Source of the DNA: Channallabes apus
Lineage: Eukaryota > Chordata > Actinopteri > Siluriformes > Clariidae
Length of the DNA stretch: 64,000 nucleotides
Assembly: GCA_030522415.1 (NCBI GenBank)
Contig: CM060115.1
Location: 9,769,579-9,833,578, forward strand
Direction: 5' to 3'
Every line of letters begins with the position of its first letter. Position 1 is the stretch's first letter. Both the position numbers and the translations under genes were made by a program. Of the stretch, positions 47,461 through 60,726 are shown piece after piece. Under the pieces are notes generated by a model, which saw only the letters and a program-made list of their open reading frames with translations, was not told the DNA's origin and did no database searches.

Positions 47461-47796
47461 CAGTATGTAGAATAATTATTCTATATATAATATTCTATAT
47501 ATTTCTGCTATTTTCATCTTTAGATGATCTACTCCTTCAAAATTGTGTGGGAAAAAAAATATATTTGCATGTTTAATATCGCATGTTCACAATTCATAAA
47601 CTTTTTGATCAAAAGATTCCTGTAGATTCTTCACTTCATGGGGTAAACGTTTTAAGTGTATGTATCTATCTAGCTATCTAGTCATTACCTGCTTTATTTT
47701 TGTAGTAAAAATTTATTTTCTTATTTAAAAAATAACAAATCTACGCTTAAAGTAATATTACAGTGAAAAAAAAAATCCAGGAAAAAATTCAAGTAC

Positions 47797-48143
47797 ATCT
47801 ATCCATTTTCCATTATCCTGTGGTGGGCCTAATGCCTATGCCAGGAAGCTCAGGGCAAAATGTGGGGTCACCCTCAACGGGGTGCCATTCTAACGCAGGG
47901 CACAAGCACACATACAGTACTTACACACCCCATTAAAAATGCCAATACAGGCAATTTAGAAACACCAATCATCCTACACTGTATGTCTTTGGATTGTGGG
48001 AGGAAACCGGATTACTCAGAGGAAACCCACGAAGCACAGGGGGAACATGCAAACTCCACAAACACACACCAGAGGCAAGATTCAATCCCCAATCCTGGAA
48101 GTCCAAAGTGGTGGTACTAACCACTGAGCCACCGTGCCACCCC
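47797..48143 (-). mobile_element. V-SINE-like element, old copy
   Basis: Inverted copy with diverged 3' region (GGGGTGCCATTCTAACGCAGGGC), the core GTGGGAGGAAACCGGATTACTC, and the head ending ACTAACCACTGAGCCACCGTGCC. The tail ATTC run is lost. Base changes are spread throughout. Confidence 0.8.
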
Positions 48144-49496
48144 AATTCAATTACTTATTCTTATTCTATATAGGATTTATGATAACTCTGCTTTGGATGC
48201 ACAAGAAAAATAGGATGGTAAAAAAATAAAAGCAGAAATAGAAATATAAAGTCAAGCTAATTACTACTGACTACACCACTAAGCACCACTGTGGGGAAAT
48301 GGATAAAAATCTATCTTAAAAATTATAGTCTTTTTTTTTTTTCTTCTCAAGAAACCAAAAACATTTTCACCCCACATGGTTTTATTTATTCATTTTTTTA
48401 TCTGTAGCAGCAAATGTTATAGGATAATTAATATTTTAATGCATTTGAATGCAATTTTTAAAAAACTAATTAAATTTAAGATAACATCATTCAGTATTTG
48501 ACAGCCCTGGCCAATAGAGTTCATTTTTATTAGAAATATTTATTACAGTTGGCATTTAAAAAATATGCAATGCATGTAAAAGTCAGATTATGACCTTTTG
48601 TGCATCAGTGCAGACTTTTTCCATTACCACACATCGAAGAACTGATTATTTTTCCTATGCTCGATGTATATGTCTACCGGTGCACTTTTGAGGATGTGCC
48701 TGTCATTTTTTCAAGTTTGAGTGTACGTGTCTATCTGTATCTGTGTGTGTCCCAGAGGAAGGGACGCCAGGGCTATCACAGAGGATCTTCTGGTCAAACA
48801 GAAGCTGGCACCAGCGAGACGCACGCTATCACCCTGACAGGCGCCACTCCACTACACTCCCCCTCGCTCCCTCTCTTCTGGTCTAGGTCAGTGACCTCTC
48901 TGTCTGTCTCTTGTAGACCCAGTAATACTAATACACATGTTTCTGCCCTTTAATTCACCCCTGAAGTGTCTGTTTAACTCTGGTTCATGGTTGGATCTGT
49001 CTCTTCCTCTTTCGCCACACCTCCCACACTATGTACTGCCACAACAACTAAGTGTGAGTGTTGGTGATGGAACTGGAACGATCTGACGCTACAAAAAAAA
49101 AAAAAATTCCCTGAAAACAGACTAAATTGTTATGAAATCAGGTCAACAGGCACACTTATTTGTAAAATGACAGGAAATCATTTGTCACACACAGTTTCAA
49201 TTCACACAGCAGGAGTTGCTCAATTATGTGTGTGGACTTTCTACTGCCATTTACTGTAAACACTGTCGTACATTTATTTATCTATTTGAACTTATTTGTT
49301 CAAATACAATCAGCACATTTGTAAATTCGTGATATTTGTTTAATCTCTACCACGCAAGTGACCATATTGAAGTATACACACACAGTCCTGTTTTCAATTC
49401 AAAGCATGGGACCAAACCAAGAAACCTACTGTACCCTCACTTATACTGTCTCCTGGGCCCAAATTTCACTTACACCCAAACTACACTCTTAACAAT

Positions 49497-49690
49497 ATTT
49501 ATGCCATTTGGTAGACCATTATCCAGAGCTACTTACTGTACATCTACTTCATTATTATACGTCTGAGCAGTTAGAGGGTTAAAACTTGTCCTCAAGGACC
49601 CGATAGTATCAGATGCTGAAGTGTAAACCTTAAAATGACCACCTGATCAGTAGTCCAGTGTCTTAACCACTGTACTCACATAACTAGACC
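49497..49690 (-). mobile_element. tRNA-derived SINE (second family), diverged
   Basis: Inverted copy: TATGCCATTTGGTAGACCATTATCCAGAGC (3' region), GAGCAGTTAGAGGGTTAA, then CCTGATCAGTAGTCCAGTGTCTTAACCACTG, the complement of a tRNA-like head. The layout is familiar from teleost tRNA-SINEs. Confidence 0.6.
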
Positions 49691-50974
49691 ATACAGCCAA
49701 CCGTGTCACAAAACCTGTAACCACACTCTTAACACTGAACCCTATCCAACAATCCGCAAACTCTAAATATTAGTCTCAGACTCAACTGTTAATCAGATCA
49801 GCCACTCAGGACTTTCTTACACATGTCCCAAATGCATATCAACTAAAATGGCTAAAATCTACTAATCTGTATAACCTGAATACCCTTTGACCAATACCCA
49901 ACTATAAAACCAAACCACAGGCTTAAACCCTAAATCCTGTCCAAAAGCCATAAGTGGAGAAGCCTAAAAAACATTGTCAACCATACAACTTTGGGCCAAA
50001 TTTGTGATCCATAAAGGACCCCGGTTCAAGCATTCAACTTATCAAAATTGTCATTTGGCCCCAAAAAGCCAATAATATCCCAACGCACATGGATTAACTA
50101 GTCATTTTTGTCCCAAAACCAAACAGTAAACAGTGTTACAAAGCCAGAATTGAACAAGCCAATCCTGTTTCAAACTCCACAACCAACCAACCAGATCCAA
50201 ATGCCTGCCCAAATGCTTTCTTTATTGTTGATGGGGGATGCTAAAAAATGCTAGCCTTGTTCGAAACCACACGCAAATTGTGACCAACCGCTCAACTCTG
50301 TCCCTAGTTCTGGTGTTCTGGTGTCAATCAGGACTCTGTTCCATACCCTGGAGCCCATTCAACATTTTCCCAAACCCCACAGTCATACTGCCCATATAGC
50401 CAGCTCTGACCTAAATCCTCGACCCAACCAGTCAACTGTGTCCCAAACTCATGTTCCAGTTAATTCAAACAAACTCTAATCCAAGGCCTTGGGGTCAACC
50501 AGCCAAGCTAATGCTCATTTTAGTGAAATGCTATACAGTATGTGTCTTACTTATAGCTGCACCTTCACTACATGGCCAAACTGCTCGGGAAGTCTCAAGT
50601 CTATTCTTGCTTTCCAGCCTTGTGGCAGGCAAGCACTGTGTGAAGCAATGGCCTTCTCCTCATACTCATGTATTCTGGCTGTGTATCTTTCCCTGAAGCA
50701 CATCACATCCTGTTCCAGACCACTTGTCTATTTGGTTAAGAGTGAAATTGCTGCTTCTTTATTTGAGAATAGTGGAAGGAAAGCAGCATTGCACAGTGAT
50801 TACTGAAGCTCTGGATGAGAGGTGTCGGAGTATAATGGGATGAACCTGTATGAATAAATAAAAGCAGCAAGCAGCCTGGCTGTATTCATCCATACAAAGC
50901 CATGCTCACAAGCCACACAGACAAAATGTCAGCCTACATCTACTATAGAAGCTTTTATACAGTATATATACAGT

Positions 50975-51625
50975 TCCTCCCCCTAAAATATTCCCACACT
51001 ATAAGATTTCATTCAATCACCTTTATCACTGATTACAGCACACAATGTGGTGGCCAGGTCATGTCTGATAATGATTCCACATGTTCCCAAAACCACTCAA
51101 TCACAATTTAAGTCCTGGAATACTGTATGCCTATGCCATCAGGGAAGAAAAGCTCCATGAATGTGATACCCTGGTCATTCAGTATGTTCAGGTAATCAGC
51201 TGATTTCATTTTATTGCCACATAACGTTGCTGAGCCTGTACAGTGGGCACTGTGCATGATGGGTGCATCGCTTTATGCACTTCTCCTCTAATCCTGACAC
51301 GCTCATTGCTCAGGAATATCGTCAATCTGGACTCATCAGATCTCATGTCCTTTTTCTATTGCACCAAAGTCAAATGTTTATACTCCAGGGCAAACTGAGG
51401 CCTTTTTTTTGACGTGTCTAACTAACAAATGGTTTTTATTATGCAAATGCTCTTACTTTCACTATTGAACACTTTTTCCATAAAGTTGACGGTTCAGCAC
51501 TATCCTTCCAGGTTTTGATAATGTGTCGAATGGTTCTTAACTCTGTTCCAGTAATTCAAAATCTCAAATTTGACCTTTATGAAATGGTAACTTCTTTTGG
51601 CCAGACTGGGTAAGTGCCTCAAAAT
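50975..51625 (-). mobile_element. Tc1-like transposase remnant, minus strand
   Basis: Minus-strand translation yields scattered pieces of a Tc1-type catalytic domain: RSDESRLTIF (first Asp block, near 51340), a basic VRIRGEVHKAMHPSC segment and, after breaks, YLNILND-like and FFPDGIGI strings toward 51150. No frame exceeds a few dozen codons and the terminal repeats were not found. A third Tc1 family in the window. Confidence 0.6.
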
Positions 51626-52216
51626 TGTCAAAAAAAAAAAAAAAAAGGAAGTAAAGCAGTTTTGCAACAGTTTAACTGTAGGTTTGAGATTTAGGGAAGG
51701 TTAAAATTGGAACACAGATTTTGGATTGCGCAGCATATTAAAAATGATAATTAATTTCTCCCTGTTTGTTTTTCAGTGTATACAAATGTCAACTACCAAA
51801 ATTCCCAAATTGTATTAAAATATGTTCTGCTTTTTTATGTACAGATTTTACATATGCAATTTTTAATCCATTCGAACCAAGCAGTGATGAGTTTATCCCT
51901 GGAGAGGCTTGTTTATGCCAGCGAGAATACAGCATTCACATTCTGAATGTTGGACTAACATCTGTCGAGGTAGTTTCAGACCGATTTCAATCGAACGCTA
52001 GCTTGGTTCAATTGCAGTGACAAAGTGATTCAATCCTGAATCAATAGTACCACACAAAGTGAACCAAACAAACCATGTGTTTTGGGTTGTGAGGGAGATT
52101 TTTTTTTTTCTTAAATGCAAGCTGATCAACGAAACCAAACTGAGCCTAAAAGTGCAAAAAAAAATGTTCTGGAGATTTAGACAGATAAATTTAAATAATT
52201 AAATAAATAAATAAAT

Positions 52217-52266
52217 AAATAAATAATGGAAGAAAATGGATGTCCATTTTCTTCCATTATTTATTT
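52217..52266. repeat. perfect 24-bp hairpin
   Basis: Arms 52217-52240 and 52243-52266 are exact inverse complements (AATGGAAGAAAATGGA and its mirror) separated only by TG. The left arm grows out of an (AAAT)n run. Confidence 0.95.
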
Positions 52267-52416
52267 GTGTATTTAAATTATTATATATATATCAGCCAAC
52301 AAAATTATACACACTTAAAGAAAAATAGTATGATGTAGTTTACATATGTATACAAATATATAAATAAATTGTGCTCTGGTGATTTTTTATATTTTTCTGA
52401 TGTCTGCCTACCTTAG

Positions 52417-52468
<52 letters not shown>
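52417..52468. repeat. (ATT)n microsatellite
   Basis: About 17 ATT triplets. Poly-isoleucine frames on both strands are artefacts. Confidence 0.97.
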
Positions 52469-52809
52469 GTTGTTGTATTTTTTACCAGTGAAAGGCTGAG
52501 CTTTCCATTTCCATTTGAAGCTTTATATTTCCTCCAGTCAACATTCTCTTTGCCTTTTGCTTTATTTAATTGCAGGCATTGAGAAAACAAACTAAATTAA
52601 ATAAGAAATGAAAGAAAAGAAAAGCATCACATTTCTGTCAGTTTCCAACTTGGCAACCAGTCTAATAGGTGTGAAAGCTCCATCTGAAATATGATTTATA
52701 ACACATCTGTACTCCCTTGCTTATTCTGAAAAGAAATTTCGGGAAAAGCACTTATTTATTTAGGACTGTTCGAGTTGACTGTCTGGGAAAAAATACATAT
52801 ATACAAAAG

Positions 52810-52810
<1 letters not shown>

Positions 52811-52843
<33 letters not shown>
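52811..52843. repeat. (TA)n microsatellite with inverted flanks
   Basis: TA run bounded by AAAAGC on the left and GCTTTT on the right, forming a small palindrome. Confidence 0.93.
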
Positions 52844-52846
<3 letters not shown>

Positions 52847-54491
52847 CTTTTATCTGGTCTGGTCAGCTTTTGTTCCTATGTGCTATACATGCTGCTGTAG
52901 AAGCAGTGGAAAGTTCTTTGGGAAAATGGAGTAGACTAAACAATTATTATCCTCAGCATGTAGCCTAGCGTTTATTGCGACCTTAGTATGGGGCCGTGAG
53001 CTTATCTTGTTTATTAGAAGCTCATTCTTATGCAGCCTTTAGTTTACTAAAGTTAGCCTTTAGTGTTTGATATGGTATTGACATTTCTCAATATGGAGAA
53101 ACACATTGAAGTTCAGTTTGCAGTCAGTGCTACATTTGAGCATAATACATGTTTAATTTCAGTGGCATAAGGTATTTATTTTGGGAATTTCTCAACACAT
53201 CTGAGGAAAATGTTACTATTCTTGATGAGGTCATTCTGTTTTCATTGTCACTTTGTCTTTGCATCATCATATAAAAAGATTAATGGCTACATTCTAGCTA
53301 GCTAAACTGTACAGTATAGCTTTGCTTGTTAGCTAGCTTATGCATAGCTTTCACATGTTGCAAGCACATTAAGTACCTTCAATCAGAATATGTCAAGTGT
53401 ATAATTTTTTTTATATCTACTGTAGTTTTACTTGTGCATTAAAAGAAACTATCTCAATTAATGCTAATAAGAAATAACTGCAGTTTATTAAGGCAGTTTA
53501 TTAAGTGGAAACACACTTCTATAACGGCAAGCTTTGTAAGTTCGTAAATTTCGTTTAACACGTATTTGTACAGTATTGTTTAAAAAGACACACTATAGTC
53601 CCTAGCTGAAGGCCGTGTAGTTGTGGTAATTCTGCGGTGGTAAACACTTACAAACAGTTTAAAGACCCAACATGGGTTCAGAGATCAGTCAAACAGACCA
53701 AGCGACACATAGACGCCTAAATATGTCTGTCTATCTGTGATAGTCTGTGTGACTGTTGTCTGACAGAGGGGGCAGAGGAAAAACACGGCACACAAGGCTC
53801 ACGAAGGAACGTGAAAGTGAGATGGTGCTGAAAAAAGCAGGGGTAAAAAAAAAAAAAGCAGCACAGTCTACAGAAAAGACAGCTTAGACAGGTGCATGAG
53901 CTGAACAATGAGCTGAGACATGACAGAGCAGATTCATGACACCCAGAAGTCGTGCTCCGTCTATTCCGACCCTCTAACGTCGGAACATATCAGACTGAAC
54001 TGTTTTAGCTGCAGCGAGCTGCGTCGAGACTCTGTAATTCTCCCTGATGTCGTTTCATTTAGCGTTTATTATAAACAAGCCTCTTCCTCCAGCAGTGTGT
54101 AAAGATAATTTATGAGCAGAGCCACAATCTATAAGGTATCTCTTGAGGAAAAGGCGATGGCAGTAAATAGCGTTCACTAATGCAAAGATGTGGTGTTTTA
54201 ATAACAACGGGAGAAAAAAGTTCCCGCAGTAATTCCAGCATTATAAGGAGATTGTCAATAAATCTGAGAGTAAAAAGGCAGTCCCTGCGCATCACCAAGA
54301 CTGTGTACCAAGATCATGTACTGTGCATGCTGCCTTCAGGGACATCATGTGTGCTGTAACATGGCTTTGAGATGCAATCACTGAAGTGCCATGGTACATA
54401 TGGTGTAAATGATTTATTTGAGAACTCTTGAGAATAGATCATGGCCAAGATCTAACTTATGTGTTTTTTTAAATAAATAAATAAATAAATA
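52844..54491. other. unassigned spacer
   Basis: No gene or element recognised. The stretches 48144-49496, 49691-50974, 51626-52216, 55708-57034 and 58976-60726 are likewise without supportable features beyond short simple repeats. Confidence 0.5.
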
Positions 54492-54762
54492 ATTCATTCA
54501 TTCATTCATTTTCTATACCGCTTAATCCTGTGTAATCCGGGCACTAGGCGGGGTACATCCTGGACAGGGTGCCAATCCATCGCAGGGCACACACACATAC
54601 AGTACACACACTCACACACCCAATCACACACTACGGGCAATTTAGGAACGCCAATTAGCCTAACCTGCATATCTTTGGACTGTGGGAGGAAACCGGAGTA
54701 CCCGGAGGAAACCCACCAAGCACGGGGAGAACATGCAAACTCCATGCACACAGAGACGGGAA
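54492..54762 (-). mobile_element. V-SINE-like element, truncated and internally deleted
   Basis: Inverted copy with ATTC tail and core, stopping at CAGAGACGGGAA, so the tRNA head is absent. About 40 bp of the 3' region (normally between CCTGTGT and the GGGCACTAGGCGG block) is deleted. AAAT-repeat sequence on both sides could be a target duplication in low-complexity DNA. Confidence 0.87.
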
Positions 54763-54851
54763 TTAAATAAATAAATAATTAAATGTATTAGCAAATGAAC
54801 ATATCTTGAACAAAGCTGTTGTGTAATATTTCTTAGTATAAAATTTCTACA

Positions 54852-55707
54852 AGGGTTGTTCAAGTCAAAATGAGACTTGTAATGAAAATTCTTTGAATGA
54901 AGGCGAAAATGTGATCGACATTTACAAAAGACAAAAGACACAGAACAGTACGGTAATGAGACTCTTAGCCGCTGTATAACATTTAAATGGTGCAAAGATT
55001 TGAAAGAAGTCTGTACATTTGTGAATGACAATCCTGGTCAATGGTGGCAGTCATTCCCATGAACATTCAACGCCTGGTCCAACAGATAAGTTGTTGCCAG
55101 TTTAACGAAGAGACACATACGTCTGTAGGAAGTGTACACATAATTGTTCAATAACACTACTTGCACATTACAGGAACATTGGCTTGGGGTTATTGCCACA
55201 ACACCTGACCTCACTTAAGTTAAGTTTTAAGTTAAGCCTTTATTTGTCACATATACATTACAGCACAGTGAAATTCCTTCTTCGCATATCCCAGCATAAC
55301 TGGGGTCAGCCATGATACAGCGCCCCTGAAGCAGTTAGGGTTAAGGGCCTTGCACAAGGGCCCAACAGTGGCAACCTGGTGGAGCTCGGGATTGAACCGC
55401 CGATCTTCCGGTCGGTAACTCAGTGCCTTAGCCCTCTGAGCCACCACTGCCCTGCACTTCAAGACCCTTCCACATGTTTGGGCCATTTAAGGAGTTCTTA
55501 GTAGGCCAGCTTTTCAGACATGAAGAAGGGAGTCTTGATCATGGCCCTGCCTTACTGAGAAAACCTTCTCCATCATGATGGTATCCAAGCATTAGTCAAA
55601 CGCTGGGATAGGAGCATTAGTGTAACAGGGGAATAAAGGCAGTTTTTACTCTCAGATGTGTTCTGTTATTCTGCACAAATCAAAAGTCCTGGTTTGACTC
55701 AAACACC
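54852..55707 (+). mobile_element. mariner-like element, both ends present
   Basis: Terminal inverted repeats GGGTTGTTCAAGTCAAAATGAGACTT (about 54854-54879) and AAGTCCTGGTTTGACTCAAACACC (55684-55707) enclose a short decayed transposase: an N-terminal segment with helix-turn-helix-like residues, a jump, then the C-terminal blocks (about 55460-55640, including a GPFKEFL-like string). A tRNA-SINE is nested at 55217-55454. Confidence 0.72.
55217..55454 (-). mobile_element. tRNA-derived SINE nested in mariner
   Basis: Minus-strand SINE. Its head complement reads GGTGGCTCAGAGGGCTAAGGC (A-box) and GGTTCAATCCC (B-box), then GGGCCCTTGTGCAAGGCCC, and a 3' tail with GTGACAAATAAAGGCTTAAC. The pentanucleotide CACTT on both sides (55212-55216 and 55455-55459) is consistent with target duplication. 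The mariner sequence resumes exactly after it. Confidence 0.85.
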
Positions 55708-57034
55708 ACTTATTAAAAAAAAACACAGCAATGTTTAAAAAGCATTCAAGTTTAAAATGAGTAAAAGAAATACTCAAATATAAGATAGCTAATAAAAATA
55801 ATTCTTCACCGAATTTACATACATTCAGGAGAATTTTGCAGTGAACTCCTTAAAGGTTGTTCTGTTACTTTATCAGCACAATTGCTCAAGTGAACGGTTG
55901 GTAGATGAGGGACTCAGCTGACATAACTGAGCCCAGAAGGCACCTAACATAATTACTTTAATGAGATACTCTGAGACCTACAAAGCATATTTTATTAAAA
56001 CAGCTGTTTCCCACAGTTATAACTGCCCTAAACACATAAACGTCTCCATGCTTTTTATTGTAAAGTTTTGTTTTATCGCTTTATTATTGCTTGCTTCAAG
56101 GACACTAGTGCAGGAGATAAAAAAAAAAAAGCTTCTTGTAGAACAGACAAAAACAAAGCAGGCAATATACAGGATGTCCCAGCAGTTTTCATACATAAGG
56201 GAAATTAACATAATGAAACACAGACATGCATAACTCGCAGTGTGTTAACTCGAAATCATCATAAGTGGAAAAGATGATTTTGACAAAGAAATTGTAATCA
56301 TAAACGGGATGTTTTGTAAAATAATTTCCACTATGTTTTTCAGACTTTGACAGGCTTGTTCAGCATAAATTAATAGGTTAAAATCACAATTCTGTAGATT
56401 GTGAGTTTAAATCACAGCCCTGCTCAGCTCTGGGCTTGGATCGGATTATGTTCTACTTGGAAGTCTGCCAGTGTAATGCAAATACAAATGCAGGAGCTAA
56501 AACTAGAAATAATACTTACCTACAAGCTAATTCTGATCAACCGATTTCAGCGCTGATACAATAGACATATTCAAGCTGAGATTCCTGTGATATCTGAAAT
56601 GAATTTTTTCGGCTAATAATGAGCTTAGGATGGAACGCGTAATCCTGTCTGAGCTACCTGAAAGGAAACTGACAGTCAAGATTAGATCAGAAAGATGTTA
56701 TCAAACCCAAATTGATCCAGTGTTTGAGGCTAATATTTGTCCGTTACTTTGTAATAACTTCGCAATTCTAGTCTTAAATTTAAATAAATAGACTTACCAT
56801 GAGTTATGTTTAACTAAGATTTATATTAACACACTTAACTTTTTTTTTATTTTGAAGCTAAATGTTTCTTATCAAAGACACATTAACTTTATTGGGTCAA
56901 ATTAGTTGTCAAAGCAGTTACTATTGCCAGATCACAGTTTACTATAAATAAGGTAAGTAAACTGATTGTGTGTTTCTGCACATGTTCACCACACACTTCT
57001 GTGGCTTTCATTTGGGTTCTCTACATGTATTATA

Positions 57035-58345
57035 TAGTCCCGATCAAAAGTTTAAGACCACTTGAAAAATGGCAACAAAAAAAAAAATCATATTTTGCAT
57101 GGTTGGATCTTAACAAGTTTCCAAGTAGAGCTTCAACATGCAACAAGAAGAAATGGAAGTGAGACAAAACATTTTTTGAGCATTCAATTTAATGAAAATA
57201 ACGATTAACTGAAACAGGCTGTTTTAAATTTTAGGACTACATGCATTTAAAAGGCCAAATCTGTGCAAAGATGTGGATTCATTGTCTTTTTCTGTCAGGT
57301 AGTCACACGTCCTGATGGCAAAGGCAAAAAAAAACCTCTCCCTTTTTATCATGGTCTGGTTGTTGAACTGCATAAGCAGGGTCTCTCACAGCGCGCCATC
57401 GCTGCTGAGGTGGGACGCAGTAAGACAGTCATTTGAAATTTCTTAAATGATCCTGAGGGTTATGGAACAAAAAAGTCAAGTGGAAGACCCAAAAAAATTT
57501 CACCAGCACTGAGCCGGAGGTTCCAATTGGCTGATGAGAAAATTTTTTACCTTGATGGTCCTGATGGTTTCCAACGTTACTGGCATGACAAGCAGATCCC
57601 ACCTGAGATGTTTTCTACGTGCCACAGTGGAGGAGGCGCCATAATGGTTTTTCCTTCTGTGGAACAATGGAACTTCAGGAAGTGCAGGGGCGTCAAACGG
57701 CCGCTGCCTATGTCCAGATGTTGCAGAGAGCAACTGAGGGCCCACGTCTGTGTGGTAACGACTGGGTTTTTCAACAGGACAACGCTACTGGACACAATGC
57801 CCACAGGACAAGGGACTTCTTCCAGGAGAATAACCTCACTCTTTTGGCCCATCCTGCATGTTCCCCTGATCTAAATCCAATCGAGAACCCATGGGGATGG
57901 ATGGCAAGGGAAGTTTACATAAATAGTTCGAGACAGTAGATGCCCTTCGTGTGGCCGTCTTCACCACTTGGAGAAATGACCCACTCACCTTATGGAAATG
58001 CTTGCATCAAGCATGCCACAACGAATTTTTGAAGTGATCAACAATAATGGTGGAGCTACTCAGTACCGAGTTCATGTTTGGAAGTTTGATTTCTGTTTTT
58101 GGGGGGTTAATAGTTTTTTTTGGAGGTGTGGTCTTAAACTTTTGATCAGCTGTAAAACAGCCTGTTTCTGTTTAATCGTTGTTTGCGTTCAATTGAATGC
58201 TCAAAAATGTTTTGTCTCACTCACTCATTTCTTCTTGTTGCATGTTGAAGCTCTACTTGGAACCTTGTTAAGATCCAACCATGCAAAATATGATTTTTTT
58301 TTTTTTGCCATTTTTCAAGTGGTCTTAAACTTTTGATCGGGACTG
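57035..58345 (+). mobile_element. Tc1-like transposon (third DD34E copy, different family), deleted
   Basis: Flanked by TA (57033-57034 and 58346-58347), with inverted repeats of about 200 bp starting AGTCCCGATCAAAAGTTTAA and ending CTTTTGATCGGGACTG. Transposase remnant: LSQRAIAAEVGRSKTVI helix-turn-helix, a TGA at 57434-57436, the GRPKKISPA hook, an internal deletion near 57520, then [34 protein letters not shown] and [12 protein letters not shown]. Thirty-four residues separate the second Asp from the Glu. Frame changes occur around 57650. At 1.31 kb it is shorter than a typical 1.6-kb Tc1 element. Confidence 0.9.
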
Positions 58346-58680
58346 TATATAGTCCCAAAAATATGACATGTGAAAAAATGTGCTATTGTGTCTGGGTGTC
58401 AGTAGGGTGGCCTGTGTGGTACTGGAGTTCCATGTGGGATGAATTCCATTGCCATGTGCCCAGAATTCCCAAAACAGGCTTCGCGTCCATTAAGACTCTA
58501 AAGAGGATCTGGTAAAGATCAATTAGTTGTTCCGGTACTAGTAAATAGCCTACATCCTGCTGTTTTGTAGAGGTCTTTGTGCTTTTTCATACTTAAAATT
58601 GTTGTTTTTTCATTGGCTACACACTTGCTGTTGCTTGCGCATTCAGTTCCTGCTTATGTGCAGACGATGGTTGGACACTC

Positions 58681-58975
58681 ATTCTCTATAATGCTTATCT
58701 TGTACAGGGTCATGGGAAGCATGGAGCCTTTCTCAGGTGACTAGACATGAGGCACAAGGGTGGGGTAAACCCTGGACAGGCTGCCAGTCCATCGCATGGC
58801 ACAAGACCACGTTCACTCACACACTTAATTTGGAAACACCAATAAGCCTAACCTGTATGTCTTTGACATAAGAAGAAATTCAAACTCGCACACAGCCCCA
58901 AGGAAGGAACGGAAACCTCAATCCTGGAGGTATGAGGCCACAGTGCTAACCACTATGACATGCTGCCAGGAAAGT
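58681..58975 (-). mobile_element. V-SINE-like element, old degenerate copy
   Basis: Inverted copy with GGGTAAACCCTGGACAGGCTG, CACCAATAAGCCTAACCTGTATG and a worn head CCACAGTGCTAACCACTATGAC. The core between the two is partly deleted. Confidence 0.7.
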
Positions 58976-60726
58976 TATTCTTGGCTTGTCAGTCACTTTA
59001 TCATCATTTATAACAGTTAATAATTTTAATTCATTATAATGATATGATATTTAGACATGGGTTGTACTGGCTGGTTTTGATTACTGTGTAGTAACAACCC
59101 CCCATCCCCCATGTAAATAATGCCTATGATAAAGATGATAAATGAATGTAGATAATTATATTAACTCTTAGACCTCAAGCAGCAACTAAACATTGGTCAA
59201 TGACTGATTAATTAATTGATTGATTTATCTTAATAACTCCATTATATGAAAGTCCTGATTATATGTTTTTTTTTGTTAGCTTGATTGATATTTTACATCA
59301 AAAACATATCCTAATAATAACATTATTATTATTATTAATATTTTTATTATTATTATACTTACACAAGCCACCAAAAGTACGGTCAGCCATGATATTTTTA
59401 TTTTTATGTTTGCGTCTTTAATTTTCACACTAATGTTCTGAGGCGAATGTCGATAAAAATTAATGGAAGCTTATAGCCTCAAGCTTATCATCATGCAAAC
59501 TGCATGCATAATCCTCAAACGCCAGATTCTTAAAAAAAAAAACAGATCGAATCAGTAATACAATTTGTGCATAAACAGTTTGATAAAAAATAAAAAATAC
59601 AATAGGCTGTATTGAAAAAAAAAATCAAATATGCAAATCGACTGGAACAATATTATCATCTAAATCACTTCCAGTGTACAATTCTAGAAAATGAATGAAG
59701 AGAGTAAGGAAAACTATTTTTGGCCAAACTGTCCCTTTAAGCTTCTCAGCATGTGTAAAGAGCTGCTTTCGCTGATACTGCAGAAGTAAAATGACTAAAT
59801 AAAAAGAAAGGGCTCTAACCGCAGCCAGATTGCCTGAAGGCTCGTCGGCGTAAAGAAATGTAACAGATCCCTCAGTTGTAAACTGCGTTTTCATACTTGT
59901 GAAACGTGCAAGCTTTTAGCGACAAATCAGCCAGTTTAGCCCATTATGGTGTGAGAGAGAGTTTCATTACACATGGCTCATTATCCATCACCACCGTGCC
60001 CTTTCAGATGGCTATGTGCGGGTGTTTTTTACTTTATGTGTAAAAGAAAATTTACTTCTAAAGTCTCTGAAGAATTCATTACATTTGTTTTTTTTTGCTC
60101 CTGTTCTTTGTCCACCGAGATTGTATTAAAGAAATTCTTCAAGAAGGATTCAACCTGATCTCTCTCTCTCTCCCTCTCTCTCTACTGCATTGTATGATAC
60201 GTGTGATGATTAAAGAACCAAAACGTCCAAATATTTCCCCAGGTTCTGATAAAAGAACAGAAATTACTCCAAACTTTTATTCCTTTTTTATGCTACTCTA
60301 ATGGAATGTGTAGAATTTTACAAATAAATGCTTTTGTAAAATAAAATAAAAAATAAAAAAAAACTCAGGACACTATCCCTCCCTGCCAGCAGAGGTCACA
60401 CTCTCCTCAGTTGTACCTTCCATGACCTTTGACCTCAGGATCATGTTCTCTATATGGTATCGCCATTTGTGTAGTAGATGAATCTTGTATATGCCTAGAC
60501 TCTTTGTCTGTTCATTGGACTACTCAGGTTATGTTGTGTTATTGGGTGGTGGGTTTTGGCTGGTGTTATTGATACTGTAAATTACACCTTGATTAATAAA
60601 GGATCAGAAACTCCTTCTCCTGAGTCCAGTGCGTGTTATACATAGGTATTTCTGGAGTTAACATTTCCTTTTGCAGGTGTGAACTACGTTTCTTCTGGTA
60701 AAGAAAAGCTGGGTAGCTTGAAAGTA

